A stretch of 64,000 nt of DNA from Candidatus Dormiibacterota bacterium (lineage in GTDB: Bacteria; Chloroflexota; Dormibacteria; Dormibacterales; Dormibacteraceae), in the NCBI GenBank assembly GCA_003139695.1, contig PLJM01000009.1, forward strand, positions 1 to 64,000. The letters run 5' to 3'. Positions 26,261-34,484 of this stretch are shown one piece after another; positions within the stretch are counted from its first letter, which is position 1, and each line of letters opens with the position of its first letter. Position numbers and translations under genes: made by a program. The notes under the pieces were generated by a model. It was not told where the DNA came from and did not search any database. It saw nothing but the letters and a program-made list of their open reading frames with translations.

Positions 26261-27019
26261 GTGAGCACGCACCTTTCGGTCGCTACATGGAACCTTCAGC
26301 GCGTTGCCTCGAGGTCGTGGAAGAAGCTGCCGGCCATTCACAGACGAATGGAGGCGGTTTCGGCAGACATCTGGGTGCTTACGGAGACGAGGTCTTCAAT
26401 AACGCCTGGAGGGGCTTATTGCGGCATTCATTCACCGGCGCACCTATCTCGGCGGCCAGACGCCGATGAACGCTGGGTTTCGGTGTGGTCGCGCTGGCCG
26501 ATTCAGACTGCCAACGTCCGGGTGTCGCCGTGGTCCGTGACGGGAATCGTGCATTCGCCGTTCGGGCGATTGATTATCCACGGCATGGTCTTGCCTTATC
26601 GCCATGAGCCGACCAACGTTGCTGGCGAGTCACCCGTGTGGGCGGAATTCTCCAGGGAATTGTCGTTGCAGGCACAGGACTGGGTAGCAGTCAGGCACCA
26701 ACACGGCGGTCTTCCTCTTATCGTTGTTGGTGACTTCAACCAGAACCTGGATGGGGCGCAATGGTACGGGACGCCGGCGACGCGACGACAACTCGCGCTT
26801 GGGCTTGACGTCGCTGGCCTTCGATGCCTGACTATGGATGACGCGGTAGCGACTGGCAGGCTGAGACGCAACCATTTGGTGGATCACGTTTGCGTTTCAA
26901 CTGATCTTGCTCCGGCCGGGGAGTTCGACTGCTGGGAGCCGCTCGCAGAGGATGGCAAGGCGATCAGCGACCATCCTGGTGTTGTTGCCCGACTGAGGGC
27001 AGTCATGGACGGAGACTAG
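26261..27019 (+). CDS. Endonuclease/exonuclease/phosphatase (EEP) family protein
   Basis: This EEP-fold metal-dependent phosphoesterase has about 252 residues. It shows SVATWNLQR (Asn), DIWVLTET (Glu), the central VGDFNQNLDG (Asp-Asn) and the terminal SDHPGVVA (Asp-His), so all catalytic positions are present. The frame is open from 26063, overlapping the DUF4420 gene, but the first 66 codons there are not EEP-like, so the GTG at 26261 is a likely start; it has no clear ribosome site. It has the same orientation and lower GC as the defence operon, so it may be a sixth component. An unrelated passenger gene is also possible. Confidence 0.75.
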   Translation: MSTHLSVATWNLQRVASRSWKKLPAIHRRMEAVSADIWVLTETRSSITPGGAYCGIHSPAHLSRRPDADERWVSVWSRWPIQTANVRVSPWSVTGIVHSPFGRLIIHGMVLPYRHEPTNVAGESPVWAEFSRELSLQAQDWVAVRHQHGGLPLIVVGDFNQNLDGAQWYGTPATRRQLALGLDVAGLRCLTMDDAVATGRLRRNHLVDHVCVSTDLAPAGEFDCWEPLAEDGKAISDHPGVVARLRAVMDGD

Positions 27020-27137
27020 GGTCTAAGGAAATTGGCGGACCAGCAGTCGCCTACGATCATGTGCGAACGACATTTGCTCCAGGACTTTTGGGTTGACCCC
27101 ACCTGCGGAACTGGTCGCTCTAGGTAGCCTGAACCAA

Positions 27138-28598
27138 ATGAACGTTCAGTTGGAGCGCGTTCCCTGGACGCCGCAGCTATATCGCGTTATGGCCGGGCTC
27201 ATGGTCTCGCTCTTTGTTGCGGCCATGGACGCGACCGTCGTTGGTACTGCCCTGCCCACAATCGCTCGCGATCTTGGCAGCTTCCAGCTTTATCCCTGGA
27301 TCGTCGCCGGTTATCTCATCACTGCCACCACCACCGTGCCCCTTTGGGGTCGCCTTGCTGATCTCCACGGCCGCCGTCGCGTCCTGCTCGTTGGGATCGT
27401 GGTGTTCATCATCGCTTCCGCGCTTTGCGCGACCAGCCCCTCCATGGTGTGGCTCATCGCCTTTCGCACCTTGCAGGGGATCGGCGCCGGTTGTATCCAG
27501 CCCGTCGTTTTCACCATCCTCGGCGACATCTTTCCTCTCAAGCAGCGCGCTCCACTTTCGGGCCTCTTCAGCAGCATGTGGGCGATCGCGGCGATCATCG
27601 GGCCCGCCCTTGGCGCGGTGTTCGTGTCCACGATTGGGTGGCGCTGGATCTTCACCATCAACCTCCCCCTTGGCTTGGTGGCTTTAGCGCTCGTGTGGGG
27701 TTACAAGGAGCGGCGGCCTGAAAAGGCGGGCGCTCGCGGGCTCGACCTTCGCGGCTCGCTGCTGCTCACCGCCGGCGTCGTCCTTCTTCTTGTCGGCCTC
27801 GGGGCTGGCAGCCAGTCGGCCACGCCCAATTGGCTGTTCGTCGTCGCTGCTGTCGTCCTTCTCGCGTTGTTTGCGCGCGTGGAGTGGGTGAGTGCCAACC
27901 CCACGGTGCCTCTCGACTTGCTCCGCCATCGCGTCATCGGCCCTGCGATCGCCGTCGGCGCCCTTATGGGCACTGTCATGTTCGGCGTCACCACCTACAT
28001 TCCGCTCTGGGTGCAGGAGGTGCAGGGCGGCTCGCCCTTTGACGCCGGGGCTGCGGTCGGTGCGATGTCGATCGGCTGGCCCGTGGTCTCAGCCCTCGCC
28101 GGCTTCTTCATGGTGCGCATCGGTTACCAGCGGCTCGTGGTCGCTGGGACCCTAGCCTTGCTTGCAGGCACCCTGATGCTGGCCATCGGGTCTCCTGGTC
28201 GCGGGATCGTTTGGACTGCCGCGGCATCGCTTGTGATTGGCGCCGGCATGGGCGCCATCGCCGCGCCCTTGCTCATCGTGATTCAGAACATCGTCGATTG
28301 GAGCCGTCGCGGTGCCGCCACCGCCCTCAACCAGTTCTCACGCACCATCGGCGGCGCTGTCGGCGTTTCGCTGATGGGTGTGTTGCTGCAGCGCTACGTC
28401 AACTCGGCCAAAGATCCTCTCGGCGCTCGCACGCAGCTGCAGGCCGGGCTGCACGCTGATTTCGTGGTTCTCGTCGTGCTGGCTGCGCTGATGCTGGCGA
28501 TCGCCATCGCCATCCTTGTGGTGGCTCGGCGGGCTGATCAGGAGAAGCAAAGCGCGGCGGCTGCCGGCGCTGGGTCGATCGGCGCTTCCGCCGACTAG
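27138..28598 (+). CDS. EmrB/QacA-type (DHA2) MFS exporter
   Basis: This 14-helix MFS antiporter has about 486 residues: MDATVVGTALPTIARDLG in helix 1, motif A GRLADLHGRRRVLL and motif C GPALGAVFVSTIGW. It starts at ATG 27138; TTG 27093 with AGGA upstream is an alternative. It has no adjacent regulator, unlike the two other EmrB-type genes in the window. Its TAG stop shares a CTAG with the stop of the convergent lipoprotein gene. It marks the right edge of the defence island, where GC content returns to the background. Confidence 0.87.
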   Translation: MNVQLERVPWTPQLYRVMAGLMVSLFVAAMDATVVGTALPTIARDLGSFQLYPWIVAGYLITATTTVPLWGRLADLHGRRRVLLVGIVVFIIASALCATSPSMVWLIAFRTLQGIGAGCIQPVVFTILGDIFPLKQRAPLSGLFSSMWAIAAIIGPALGAVFVSTIGWRWIFTINLPLGLVALALVWGYKERRPEKAGARGLDLRGSLLLTAGVVLLLVGLGAGSQSATPNWLFVVAAVVLLALFARVEWVSANPTVPLDLLRHRVIGPAIAVGALMGTVMFGVTTYIPLWVQEVQGGSPFDAGAAVGAMSIGWPVVSALAGFFMVRIGYQRLVVAGTLALLAGTLMLAIGSPGRGIVWTAAASLVIGAGMGAIAAPLLIVIQNIVDWSRRGAATALNQFSRTIGGAVGVSLMGVLLQRYVNSAKDPLGARTQLQAGLHADFVVLVVLAALMLAIAIAILVVARRADQEKQSAAAAGAGSIGASAD

Positions 28599-29209
28599 GC
28601 CGAGAAGTGCAGCGTCGTCGTGATCATCTTGTCGAAGGCCGCCGTCAGGTCTGGTTCTTTCGGGTAGCGGTTGTAGATCGCGAAATGCGTCTCGCCGCCC
28701 GTGACAAACGCATAGACGACCTGGATTGTGCCTTTTGCCGGCCCTAGTGGCAGGGCCTTGCTGACCAGGTACGTCCGCCTCGTGCCTTGGATCCCATCAA
28801 CCACCAGGCTCTTCGACGTTTTCCTCGTCCCGACGTACATCCCTGCGCCGCCGCCCTCGGCCGACACTTGGCCCGGCACGCCCCACACCATCATCCGTGC
28901 GCCGTTCTGCTCGGAGCTGCATCCATTGGGGTTGATCAGCCACGTGAATGCGCCATGGGTGTCATTTGACTCGCAGTTGGCATATGTCCAGCCCGCCGGG
29001 CAGTCGAACCTGTAGGCGCCGCTGCTGTTCCTGATTGTGGCTGGACAGTCGAGGGTCGCCCCGGGCGGGGTTGGCGACGGGTAGGAGGTGCGTGGTCCGC
29101 TTGCGGGGGGCGGGTTGGTTCGTCCGCCCGAGGTCGGGACGTTTGCGAATGGCGTGCTGCACGCGGTCATCAGTCCGACCACCACAGATAGGAACGCCAG
29201 CCTTGGCAT
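28595..29209 (-). CDS. Lipoprotein of unknown function
   Basis: This is a 204-residue exported lipoprotein with signal MPRLAFLSVVVGLMTAC (lipobox LMTAC), a Pro/Ser/Thr-rich spacer (about 25-55) and a compact domain with four cysteines (DCPATIRNSSGAYRFDC, CESN, NGCSSE) and a long beta-rich tail. The ATG at 29209 is chosen over TTG 29224. I do not recognise the domain; it resembles surface lipoproteins in soil actinobacteria and relatives. The convergent MFS gene overlaps it by 4 bases. Confidence 0.7.
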   Translation of the reverse strand: MPRLAFLSVVVGLMTACSTPFANVPTSGGRTNPPPASGPRTSYPSPTPPGATLDCPATIRNSSGAYRFDCPAGWTYANCESNDTHGAFTWLINPNGCSSEQNGARMMVWGVPGQVSAEGGGAGMYVGTRKTSKSLVVDGIQGTRRTYLVSKALPLGPAKGTIQVVYAFVTGGETHFAIYNRYPKEPDLTAAFDKMITTTLHFSA

Positions 29210-29241
29210 GACTCTAAGACTCAACCGACGAATCGTAGTTA

Positions 29242-29268
29242 CGCGGGCCGGCTGCGTGCCGGCCCGCG
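29242..29268 (-). terminator. Intergenic hairpin after the VOC gene
   Basis: An 11-base-pair perfect stem (CGCGGGCCGGC / GCCGGCCCGCG) with a 5-base loop lies 15 bases beyond the VOC-gene stop on the minus strand. There is no T-run, so termination is uncertain, but position and stability fit a transcript end or processing barrier before the lipoprotein gene. Confidence 0.5.
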
Positions 29269-29282
29269 CGTTTAGATGTCGG

Positions 29283-30068
29283 TTACCTGGACGGCGCTTC
29301 CATCTTCAGAAGGCCGAAGGATGCTCCCTGCGGGTCGCTCACGATTGCGAAGCGACCGCCTGGCATGTCCTGCGGGGACAGCATTTCTTTGCCACCCTCC
29401 GCGATCACCTTGTCGAATGCCTTGTCGACGTTGTCGACGTTGAAGTAAACCATCCAGTAGCTCGGCACCTGGGCCGGCACCATCGGGTTCATCTCCATGC
29501 CGCCGGCGATGCTATCGCCATGCAGCTGGAACTCCGTGTAGTCGCCTTTCTGGCCTTCGGTCATCGGGCTCTTCTTCTCGCCCCAGCCGAACAGCTTCTT
29601 GTAGAAGGGCTCTGCCTTGTCGAAGCCACGTGCGTTGAGCTCGGCCCAACCCATCGAGTTCGAACCCGTGGTCTGCGCGCCCTGCATGTTGGTGGCCTGC
29701 CACAGGCCCAGGAATGCGCCGCTCGGGTCCTGAATGATGGCCATGTGGCCCTGGTCCGCGACTTCCATCACCGGCGCGATGATCTTGCCGCCTGCGGCCT
29801 CAGCCTGCTTGGCCGACTCCGCTGCGTTGGCCGTGCCGATGTACACAGTCCACGCTGAGGGCTGCTGCTCCATCTGCTTCGGGCCAATGCCCGCTACGTC
29901 CTTGCCGCCGGCCGTCGCCATCGCGTAGCCGCCGTACTTCGGGTCGGGGTTGACTTCGACCCTCCAGCCGAAGACTGCTGAGTAGAACTTCCTTGCGCCT
30001 TCCGGATTGCTGGTCGCAAGGTCCGTCCATACGGGCTTGTGCGCTACTGCGGTTTTGGCTTCTGCCAT
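29283..30068 (-). CDS. Tandem VOC (glyoxalase-like) domain protein
   Basis: This 261-residue protein has two vicinal-oxygen-chelate modules (about 10-125 and 135-258), each with the pattern KFYSAVFGWRVE or PFYKKLFGWGEK and a C-terminal DPSGAFLGLWQ or DPQGASFGLLK. It is related to proteins such as CFP30B of actinobacteria. The function is unknown; the glyoxalase fold does not itself prove an enzyme. The start at 30068 has an AAGGAGG site. The longer frame to 30110 is not needed. Confidence 0.88.
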   Translation of the reverse strand: MAEAKTAVAHKPVWTDLATSNPEGARKFYSAVFGWRVEVNPDPKYGGYAMATAGGKDVAGIGPKQMEQQPSAWTVYIGTANAAESAKQAEAAGGKIIAPVMEVADQGHMAIIQDPSGAFLGLWQATNMQGAQTTGSNSMGWAELNARGFDKAEPFYKKLFGWGEKKSPMTEGQKGDYTEFQLHGDSIAGGMEMNPMVPAQVPSYWMVYFNVDNVDKAFDKVIAEGGKEMLSPQDMPGGRFAIVSDPQGASFGLLKMEAPSR

Positions 30069-30136
30069 ATGTAGCCTCCTTGAATCCCCGTGTTGCCAAA
30101 CGCAACCCAATACAGCGGTGATGGGTGGAGCGATGT

Positions 30137-30682
30137 TTAAGGGTTCGCGATGGCGAAATCGGTCGTCACGTTGACTCCGTTACGAAGCGTCTGCAGGGTT
30201 GAGCAGTATCGCTCCGCGCTTCCCAGCATACGCCTCGCACGCTCCTCATCGAGCCCCTCTTTCAGCGTCACTCTCGTGCGCATCCGGATTCCGGTTGCGC
30301 CCACCGCAACATTGCGATCAGTGGCCATCGTGCCCCTGAAATCCCAGTCGATGTCCACCTGCACCTCGACCCCTTCCAGCTCGATGCCCATATTGGCCGC
30401 CACGGACCTCAAAGTGCTCTCCTCGCAGATCGCCAGGGCCGCCGCCAGGATGTCCCCTGAGCAGGGCGTGTCGCCGGCGCCGCCGGCGGCGGGGTGGAGG
30501 CCTGAGCGGATGACCACGCTCGAGTACTCGACTGGGGCCACCGCGCAGTGGCGGGGGTCGGACATGTCGGAGGGCACGCTTCGCGCCGATGTGGTGACGA
30601 GGGCGGTCTTCGGGTCGGTCTTGTAGCTCTCTTTGAGGGGGGCCTGGATCGCTTTGAGGTCGATGGAGTAAGGCATCGACAT
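30137..30682 (-). CDS. OsmC-family protein
   Basis: This OsmC/Ohr-fold protein has 181 residues. The cysteines in SDPRHCAVAP and GDTPCSGDILAAALAICEE are the expected positions for peroxidatic thiols, although the first is unusually placed. OsmC relatives reduce organic hydroperoxides. The ATG chosen (MSMPYSIDL) has GGAG about 6 bases upstream. It is divergent from the DUF2089 gene, with a 84-base gap holding a clear promoter for that gene. Confidence 0.82.
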   Translation of the reverse strand: MSMPYSIDLKAIQAPLKESYKTDPKTALVTTSARSVPSDMSDPRHCAVAPVEYSSVVIRSGLHPAAGGAGDTPCSGDILAAALAICEESTLRSVAANMGIELEGVEVQVDIDWDFRGTMATDRNVAVGATGIRMRTRVTLKEGLDEERARRMLGSAERYCSTLQTLRNGVNVTTDFAIANP

Positions 30683-30724
30683 ATTCTGCTCCAAGCCTGG
30701 TTTCGAGCTGGGCGATGAAGAAAC

Positions 30725-30753
30725 TTGACAAATCGTGGTGCTTTCCTTAATAA
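30725..30753 (+). promoter_or_regulatory. Promoter of the DUF2089-SHOCT operon
   Basis: A consensus TTGACA (30725-30730), a 17-base spacer and TAATAA (30748-30753) are present. Transcription should start about 30760, only 4 to 7 bases before the GTG 30764 or ATG 30767 start, so the message is nearly leaderless. Confidence 0.8.
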
Positions 30754-30766
30754 TCTCAACTTAGTG

Positions 30767-31141
30767 ATGGCAAAGACTCAAGAATGGCAAGAACTCACCA
30801 TGATCACCCAGGGTCGACAGGTGGTGGTGGAGCGGGTTCGGCTTGGCGAGAGTGGGGCTGCCATCGAAGGGGCTTGGGAGCTGCCCCAGCTCACACGCCT
30901 CAGCGCCGACGACCAGGTGTTCGTCATCGCGTTCGTTCGCTCACACGGCTCAATCAAAGAGATGGAGAGGGTCTTTGGGGTCAGCTACCCCACGATCAAA
31001 GCGCGGTTGAACCGCATCGGCGAGCAGCTCAACTTTGTTGATAACAACCCTGCGCCGTCGCGCGTGGAGATCCTCGAGCGGCTCAGCCGCGGCGAGATCA
31101 CGGCCGACGACGCCATTCGCCTCCTGGAGGAATTGAAATGA
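30767..31141 (+). CDS. DUF2089-family helix-turn-helix protein
   Basis: This 124-residue DUF2089-like protein has a helix-turn-helix in GSIKEMERVFGVSYPTIKAR and a C-terminal helical SHOCT-like stretch (LSRGEITADDAIRLLEEL). It is probably a small DNA-binding regulator. It starts at ATG 30767 (or the adjacent GTG 30764) a few bases after the predicted transcription start, with no Shine-Dalgarno. Its stop overlaps the ATG of the next gene by 4 bases, so both proteins are made together. Confidence 0.82.
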   Translation: MAKTQEWQELTMITQGRQVVVERVRLGESGAAIEGAWELPQLTRLSADDQVFVIAFVRSHGSIKEMERVFGVSYPTIKARLNRIGEQLNFVDNNPAPSRVEILERLSRGEITADDAIRLLEELK

Positions 31142-31569
31142 CTGAAGAGCGCAGGCAGATCCTGGAGATGCTGGCCTCGGGCAAGATCAACGCGGGCGAG
31201 GCCGACCGCCTTCTCGGTGCGGTGCAGGGAGGGTCCTCGACCGCCACGGCCACTGCAACAGCGCCGTCCAAGGCGCCCAAGTTCATCCGCGTGATGGTCG
31301 ACGCCAAGGAAGGCAAGAGCGACAAGCCGGTCCACATCAACCTGCGGGTGCCGATCGCGCTACTACGCGCAGGGGTTCGGCTGGCAAGTCTGATTCCGGC
31401 CGGTGCCCAGGACAAGTTGAATGAGGAGCTTCGGAAGAACGGGATGGATTTCGACATCAGGCAGATCAAGCCTGAAAACCTCAACGAGGTCATCGACCAG
31501 CTCCAGGACCTCACCATCGACGTCGACCAGGAAGAGGACGACGTCAAGATCCGGATCTTCTGCGAGTAA
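31138..31569 (+). CDS. SHOCT-like domain protein partnered with DUF2089
   Basis: This 143-residue protein begins with a SHOCT-like helical hairpin (RRQILEMLASGKINAGEADRLLGAV), followed by a Ser/Thr/Ala linker and a domain of about 90 residues ending in acidic DQEEDDVKIRIFCE. It is co-translated with the DUF2089 gene through an ATGA overlap. The same helical motif occurs at the C-terminus of the partner, suggesting pairing of the two. This resembles YvlB/LiaX-type envelope-stress proteins; the function is unproven. Confidence 0.72.
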   Translation: MTEERRQILEMLASGKINAGEADRLLGAVQGGSSTATATATAPSKAPKFIRVMVDAKEGKSDKPVHINLRVPIALLRAGVRLASLIPAGAQDKLNEELRKNGMDFDIRQIKPENLNEVIDQLQDLTIDVDQEEDDVKIRIFCE

Positions 31570-31608
31570 GACCGGCGGGGGGCGCCTAGTAGTAGCCAGG
31601 CTGGGCGT

Positions 31609-31656
31609 CCCCTCCGGCGGGCTTCGCCCGCCACCTCCCCGGCAAGCGGGGAGGAC
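31609..31656 (+). repeat. Dispersed palindromic repeat, copy 1
   Basis: Two adjacent hairpins: GGCGGGC-TTC-GCCCGCC and CCTCCCCG-GCAAG-CGGGGAGG, ending in AC. The copy lies in the gap between the SHOCT-like gene and the nitronate monooxygenase gene. Confidence 0.9.
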
Positions 31657-31721
31657 AACCAGTCGGCCCCTTCGTTTAGGGGGATTCAGATCGGCTGCTC
31701 ATTTGATACCTTGCGTTGGCC

Positions 31722-32687
31722 ATGCTCGAGACTGCATTCACCCGGCTTGTCAGTTGCACGGTTCCTATCCAGCTGGCGGGCATGGGCAGCATTCTTTCTC
31801 CCGAGCTCGCCGCTGCCGTGTCCAACGCGGGCGCCCTCGGCCAGCTCACCTTTGCCGGCATCGAGGTGGATGACGCCAAAGCGCGCCTCGACCGCCTCGC
31901 CTCGCTGACCAGCAAGCCTTTCGGCATCAACCAGCTGATCCCTTACCTCAACCGCGACATCCTCGAGCTGTCCGCCCACAAGGCCAAGGTCATCGACTTC
32001 TTCTGGGGTGATCCCGACCCCGAGCTCGTCCGCATCGTCCATGAGGCCGGCGCCCTTGCCTCCTGGCAGGTCGGCTCGGTGGTCGAGGCGATGGCCGCGG
32101 AGAAGGCGGGTTGCGATTTCATCATCGCCCAGGGCGTCGAGGCCGGCGGCCACATTCGGGGCACGCTGGGCCTCATGCCGCTCTTGGCGCAGGTGCTGGA
32201 CAAGGTTTCGATACCGGTGCTCGGCGCGGGCGGCATCGGCAGCGGGCGCGGCGTCGCCGCGGTGCTGGCTTCGGGGGCTGCGGGCGTGCGGATCGGCACC
32301 CGTTTCATCGCCGCCGCCGAGTCCAACGCGCACCCCGACTACGTGAGGGCGATCATCTCCGCGCAGGCCGAGGACAGCATTCGCACCAACCGATTCGAAG
32401 TCGAGTGCCCGCTGTGCCCCTCGACCCACGGCGTGCTGCGCTCGGCGCTCGATGCCGCCGAGGCGTACGACGGTTCCTTTGTCGCCGAGTTCGAAGGCGA
32501 GCCCGTCGCCAGGTTCCGCGGCACCGTTCCGACCAAGGGTTTCACCGGCAACATCGGAGCGATGGCGTGCTACGCCGGGCAGTCGGTGGGCGAGGTGCGG
32601 GGGGTGCAGCCCGCGGCCGAGATCGTGGCGGAGCTGGCCGAGCAGGCCGAGAGGCTCCTCAAAGGCACCGCGACCGCGACCGTTTAG
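31722..32687 (+). CDS. Nitronate monooxygenase-like flavoprotein
   Basis: This NMO/2-nitropropane dioxygenase-like TIM barrel has 321 residues. The FMN phosphate-binding part is IPVLGAGGIGSGRGV, and QGVEAGGHIRGT carries the conserved histidine. Members oxidise alkyl nitronates or act as enoyl-ACP reductases (FabK). The short, compact form and lack of a fatty-acid operon favour the NMO group. ATG 31722 is used; TTG 31716 is possible. No Shine-Dalgarno is evident, and TTGATA at 31703-31708 may be a -10 box. Confidence 0.85.
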   Translation: MLETAFTRLVSCTVPIQLAGMGSILSPELAAAVSNAGALGQLTFAGIEVDDAKARLDRLASLTSKPFGINQLIPYLNRDILELSAHKAKVIDFFWGDPDPELVRIVHEAGALASWQVGSVVEAMAAEKAGCDFIIAQGVEAGGHIRGTLGLMPLLAQVLDKVSIPVLGAGGIGSGRGVAAVLASGAAGVRIGTRFIAAAESNAHPDYVRAIISAQAEDSIRTNRFEVECPLCPSTHGVLRSALDAAEAYDGSFVAEFEGEPVARFRGTVPTKGFTGNIGAMACYAGQSVGEVRGVQPAAEIVAELAEQAERLLKGTATATV

Positions 32688-32696
32688 CGGCGGGGC

Positions 32697-33971
32697 CTAG
32701 GCCTTCGACTTCTGGCAGTCGTAAACAAGGTCGTAGCCGAACGTGCCGGAGGACATGGTCAGCGTCGCCGTCCAGGTGCCCTTGAAGTTGTATTTCCGAC
32801 TGCCGTCGATAGTCATCGTGTAGGCGCAGGTGCCGCTGGCCGCCACCTTGCCAGAGTCGGCGCTGACGCTGAGCTTCATATTCTTGGTGGGGTCGCTGGT
32901 GAGCGAGAGCACGTACCTCGTGTAGAAAACCTGCCCGTAGCCAGGCAGATCGAAGAAGTAGATGGTGTTCGCGGCGTTCGGCGCGTTGTAGGTGTGGTTC
33001 AAGCAATCCTGCCGCGCGTTCGCCGCTGTGTCGCAGGTGCTGAAGGCCCTCTTGATGGTGCTCTTGGCTGAGGCGGTTGCGGTCGCGCTGATCGCGCTTG
33101 CAAAGACCACTGTTGTGCTGCCGACGATCGCGTCGGCGTCCGCTGAGGCCTTGTTATAGAGATCGGTGGCGTCCATCGCCACCTTGTGGAAGCCCTGGAT
33201 TACCTGGATTTCCTTGAGGGCGCCCTGGGGCAGCGTCAGGCCATCCACCGCAATGCTGCCTGGCTGGTTGGGCAGCGTCAGGTTGATCGAGGCGAACGGG
33301 ATGTCGACGCGCCAGGAGTTGTAGAAGTTGTAATGGACGCGCGCGAGGTCGCGGTGAACCGTGAAAGCCTGCACCACGTGATGCCCCGCCCAGGTCATCG
33401 TCACGTTGACCGTGCTGGTGTTGGTATCGACGATGGTCGTCGACGCGACCTTGACGTCCTGGAGGTCGGTGTTCTGCGGGATCGCCAGCATCGCGCTCAG
33501 ACCGCCCTCGTTGAAGTACTGGCTGTAGGAGCCGTCGCCTTTGAGGTAGTTGGCGTTGGCGATCATGTAGGCGGTGTTGCCGCTCTTCTGCGCGGCGAAG
33601 TAGTCGGTCACGGTCCTATCAGCGCTGTAGGTGCTGGCTAGCGATGCATTGGCGAGCACGGCTCCCACGCCGCCTGCTGCCAGGAGCAGCACCACGATGA
33701 GGCCGATTATCAGGAGCAGCCGGCCGGTCCGGCGCGGCTGGGCCGGTGGGGGAGCTACCGGGTAGGGGGCGTATTGGGACGGGGGCGTGTATTGCGGCTG
33801 GGGCGCGTATTCGGGGGGTGGGGAGTAGGCCGGCGGTGGGGAGTAGGCCGGTGGCGCGGAGTAGGCGGGCTGCGGGTCGGGGACCGGCTGCGGCGCCTCG
33901 ACGGCGGGCTGTGCCTCGCCGCTCGTTACGTCTCCGGTGGTCCCTGGCTCGGCGGGGTTTTGGCCCTCCAC
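32697..33971 (-). CDS. Membrane-anchored protein with proline/tyrosine-rich N-terminus
   Basis: This 424-residue protein has a cytoplasmic N-terminal segment of about 80 residues with repeated PPAYSPPP-like units, one transmembrane helix (LLLIIGLIVVLLLAAGGVG) and a large extracytoplasmic region. Cysteines near the end (FSTCDTAANARQDC, CAYT, YDCQKS) may form disulphides. I do not recognise the outer domain. Proline-tyrosine-rich tails like this are common in high-GC Gram-positive-like bacteria and may bind partners. The start is GTG 33971 with AAGGA close upstream. Confidence 0.7.
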   Translation of the reverse strand: MEGQNPAEPGTTGDVTSGEAQPAVEAPQPVPDPQPAYSAPPAYSPPPAYSPPPEYAPQPQYTPPSQYAPYPVAPPPAQPRRTGRLLLIIGLIVVLLLAAGGVGAVLANASLASTYSADRTVTDYFAAQKSGNTAYMIANANYLKGDGSYSQYFNEGGLSAMLAIPQNTDLQDVKVASTTIVDTNTSTVNVTMTWAGHHVVQAFTVHRDLARVHYNFYNSWRVDIPFASINLTLPNQPGSIAVDGLTLPQGALKEIQVIQGFHKVAMDATDLYNKASADADAIVGSTTVVFASAISATATASAKSTIKRAFSTCDTAANARQDCLNHTYNAPNAANTIYFFDLPGYGQVFYTRYVLSLTSDPTKNMKLSVSADSGKVAASGTCAYTMTIDGSRKYNFKGTWTATLTMSSGTFGYDLVYDCQKSKA

Positions 33972-34052
33972 GTCCTTTCCGGCGCCACGATACTCCCGAA
34001 GGGGGCGGAGTGAACGCCGTCTTAAGCGGTCGCTTAGCCTTCGGCTGCCCCC

Positions 34053-34484
34053 TTAAAAGGTCACCTCGATCAGGGGGCTCGTCTCGACCATGTTCTCCAG
34101 GTCCTTGCGCTTCCAGATCTTGGCGATGTGGGGGAGGACCTGGCGCCGCTCCGCGTCCTCGCTGATGACCCGGGCGGTCGCCGGGAGGTCGGCGCTCACG
34201 GGGCCCTTCAGGTGGAAGGTGAAGTGGGGGTCCTTCTTGAGATTGGCCAGCCAACCGCGGGGGAACCCGGGCATGCCGCTGATATAGGTCCGGCCGTCGA
34301 TTTTGTGGAAGACGATCTCGATCCGGCGGGGCGTGCCGGACTTGGCGCCGGCCGTCGTGATGTCAATCACGCCGCCGTGGGAGAGGGCTTTGCTGATGTC
34401 GGGGGTAATGGTGGCTTTGGTGTTCACAACTTCTACAACTCGGCCTGAGAGGGTTTGATTCACGGTGCGTGCGAGCCTGAACAT
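34053..34484 (-). CDS. F420-type nitroreductase (DDN/DUF385) family protein
   Basis: This 143-residue protein has the DDN family pattern: GVIDITTAGAKSGTPRRIEI, then GRTYISGMPGFPRGWLANL and LKKDPHFTFHLKG. Relatives bind the deazaflavin F420 and reduce nitroimidazoles or quinones. The start ATG 34484 is set by the first family residues. It abuts the tandem palindromic repeat: only 0-1 bases separate them, so its ribosome site must lie in the repeat or the message starts there. In-frame translation upstream of this ATG is repeat sequence. Confidence 0.85.
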   Translation of the reverse strand: MFRLARTVNQTLSGRVVEVVNTKATITPDISKALSHGGVIDITTAGAKSGTPRRIEIVFHKIDGRTYISGMPGFPRGWLANLKKDPHFTFHLKGPVSADLPATARVISEDAERRQVLPHIAKIWKRKDLENMVETSPLIEVTF

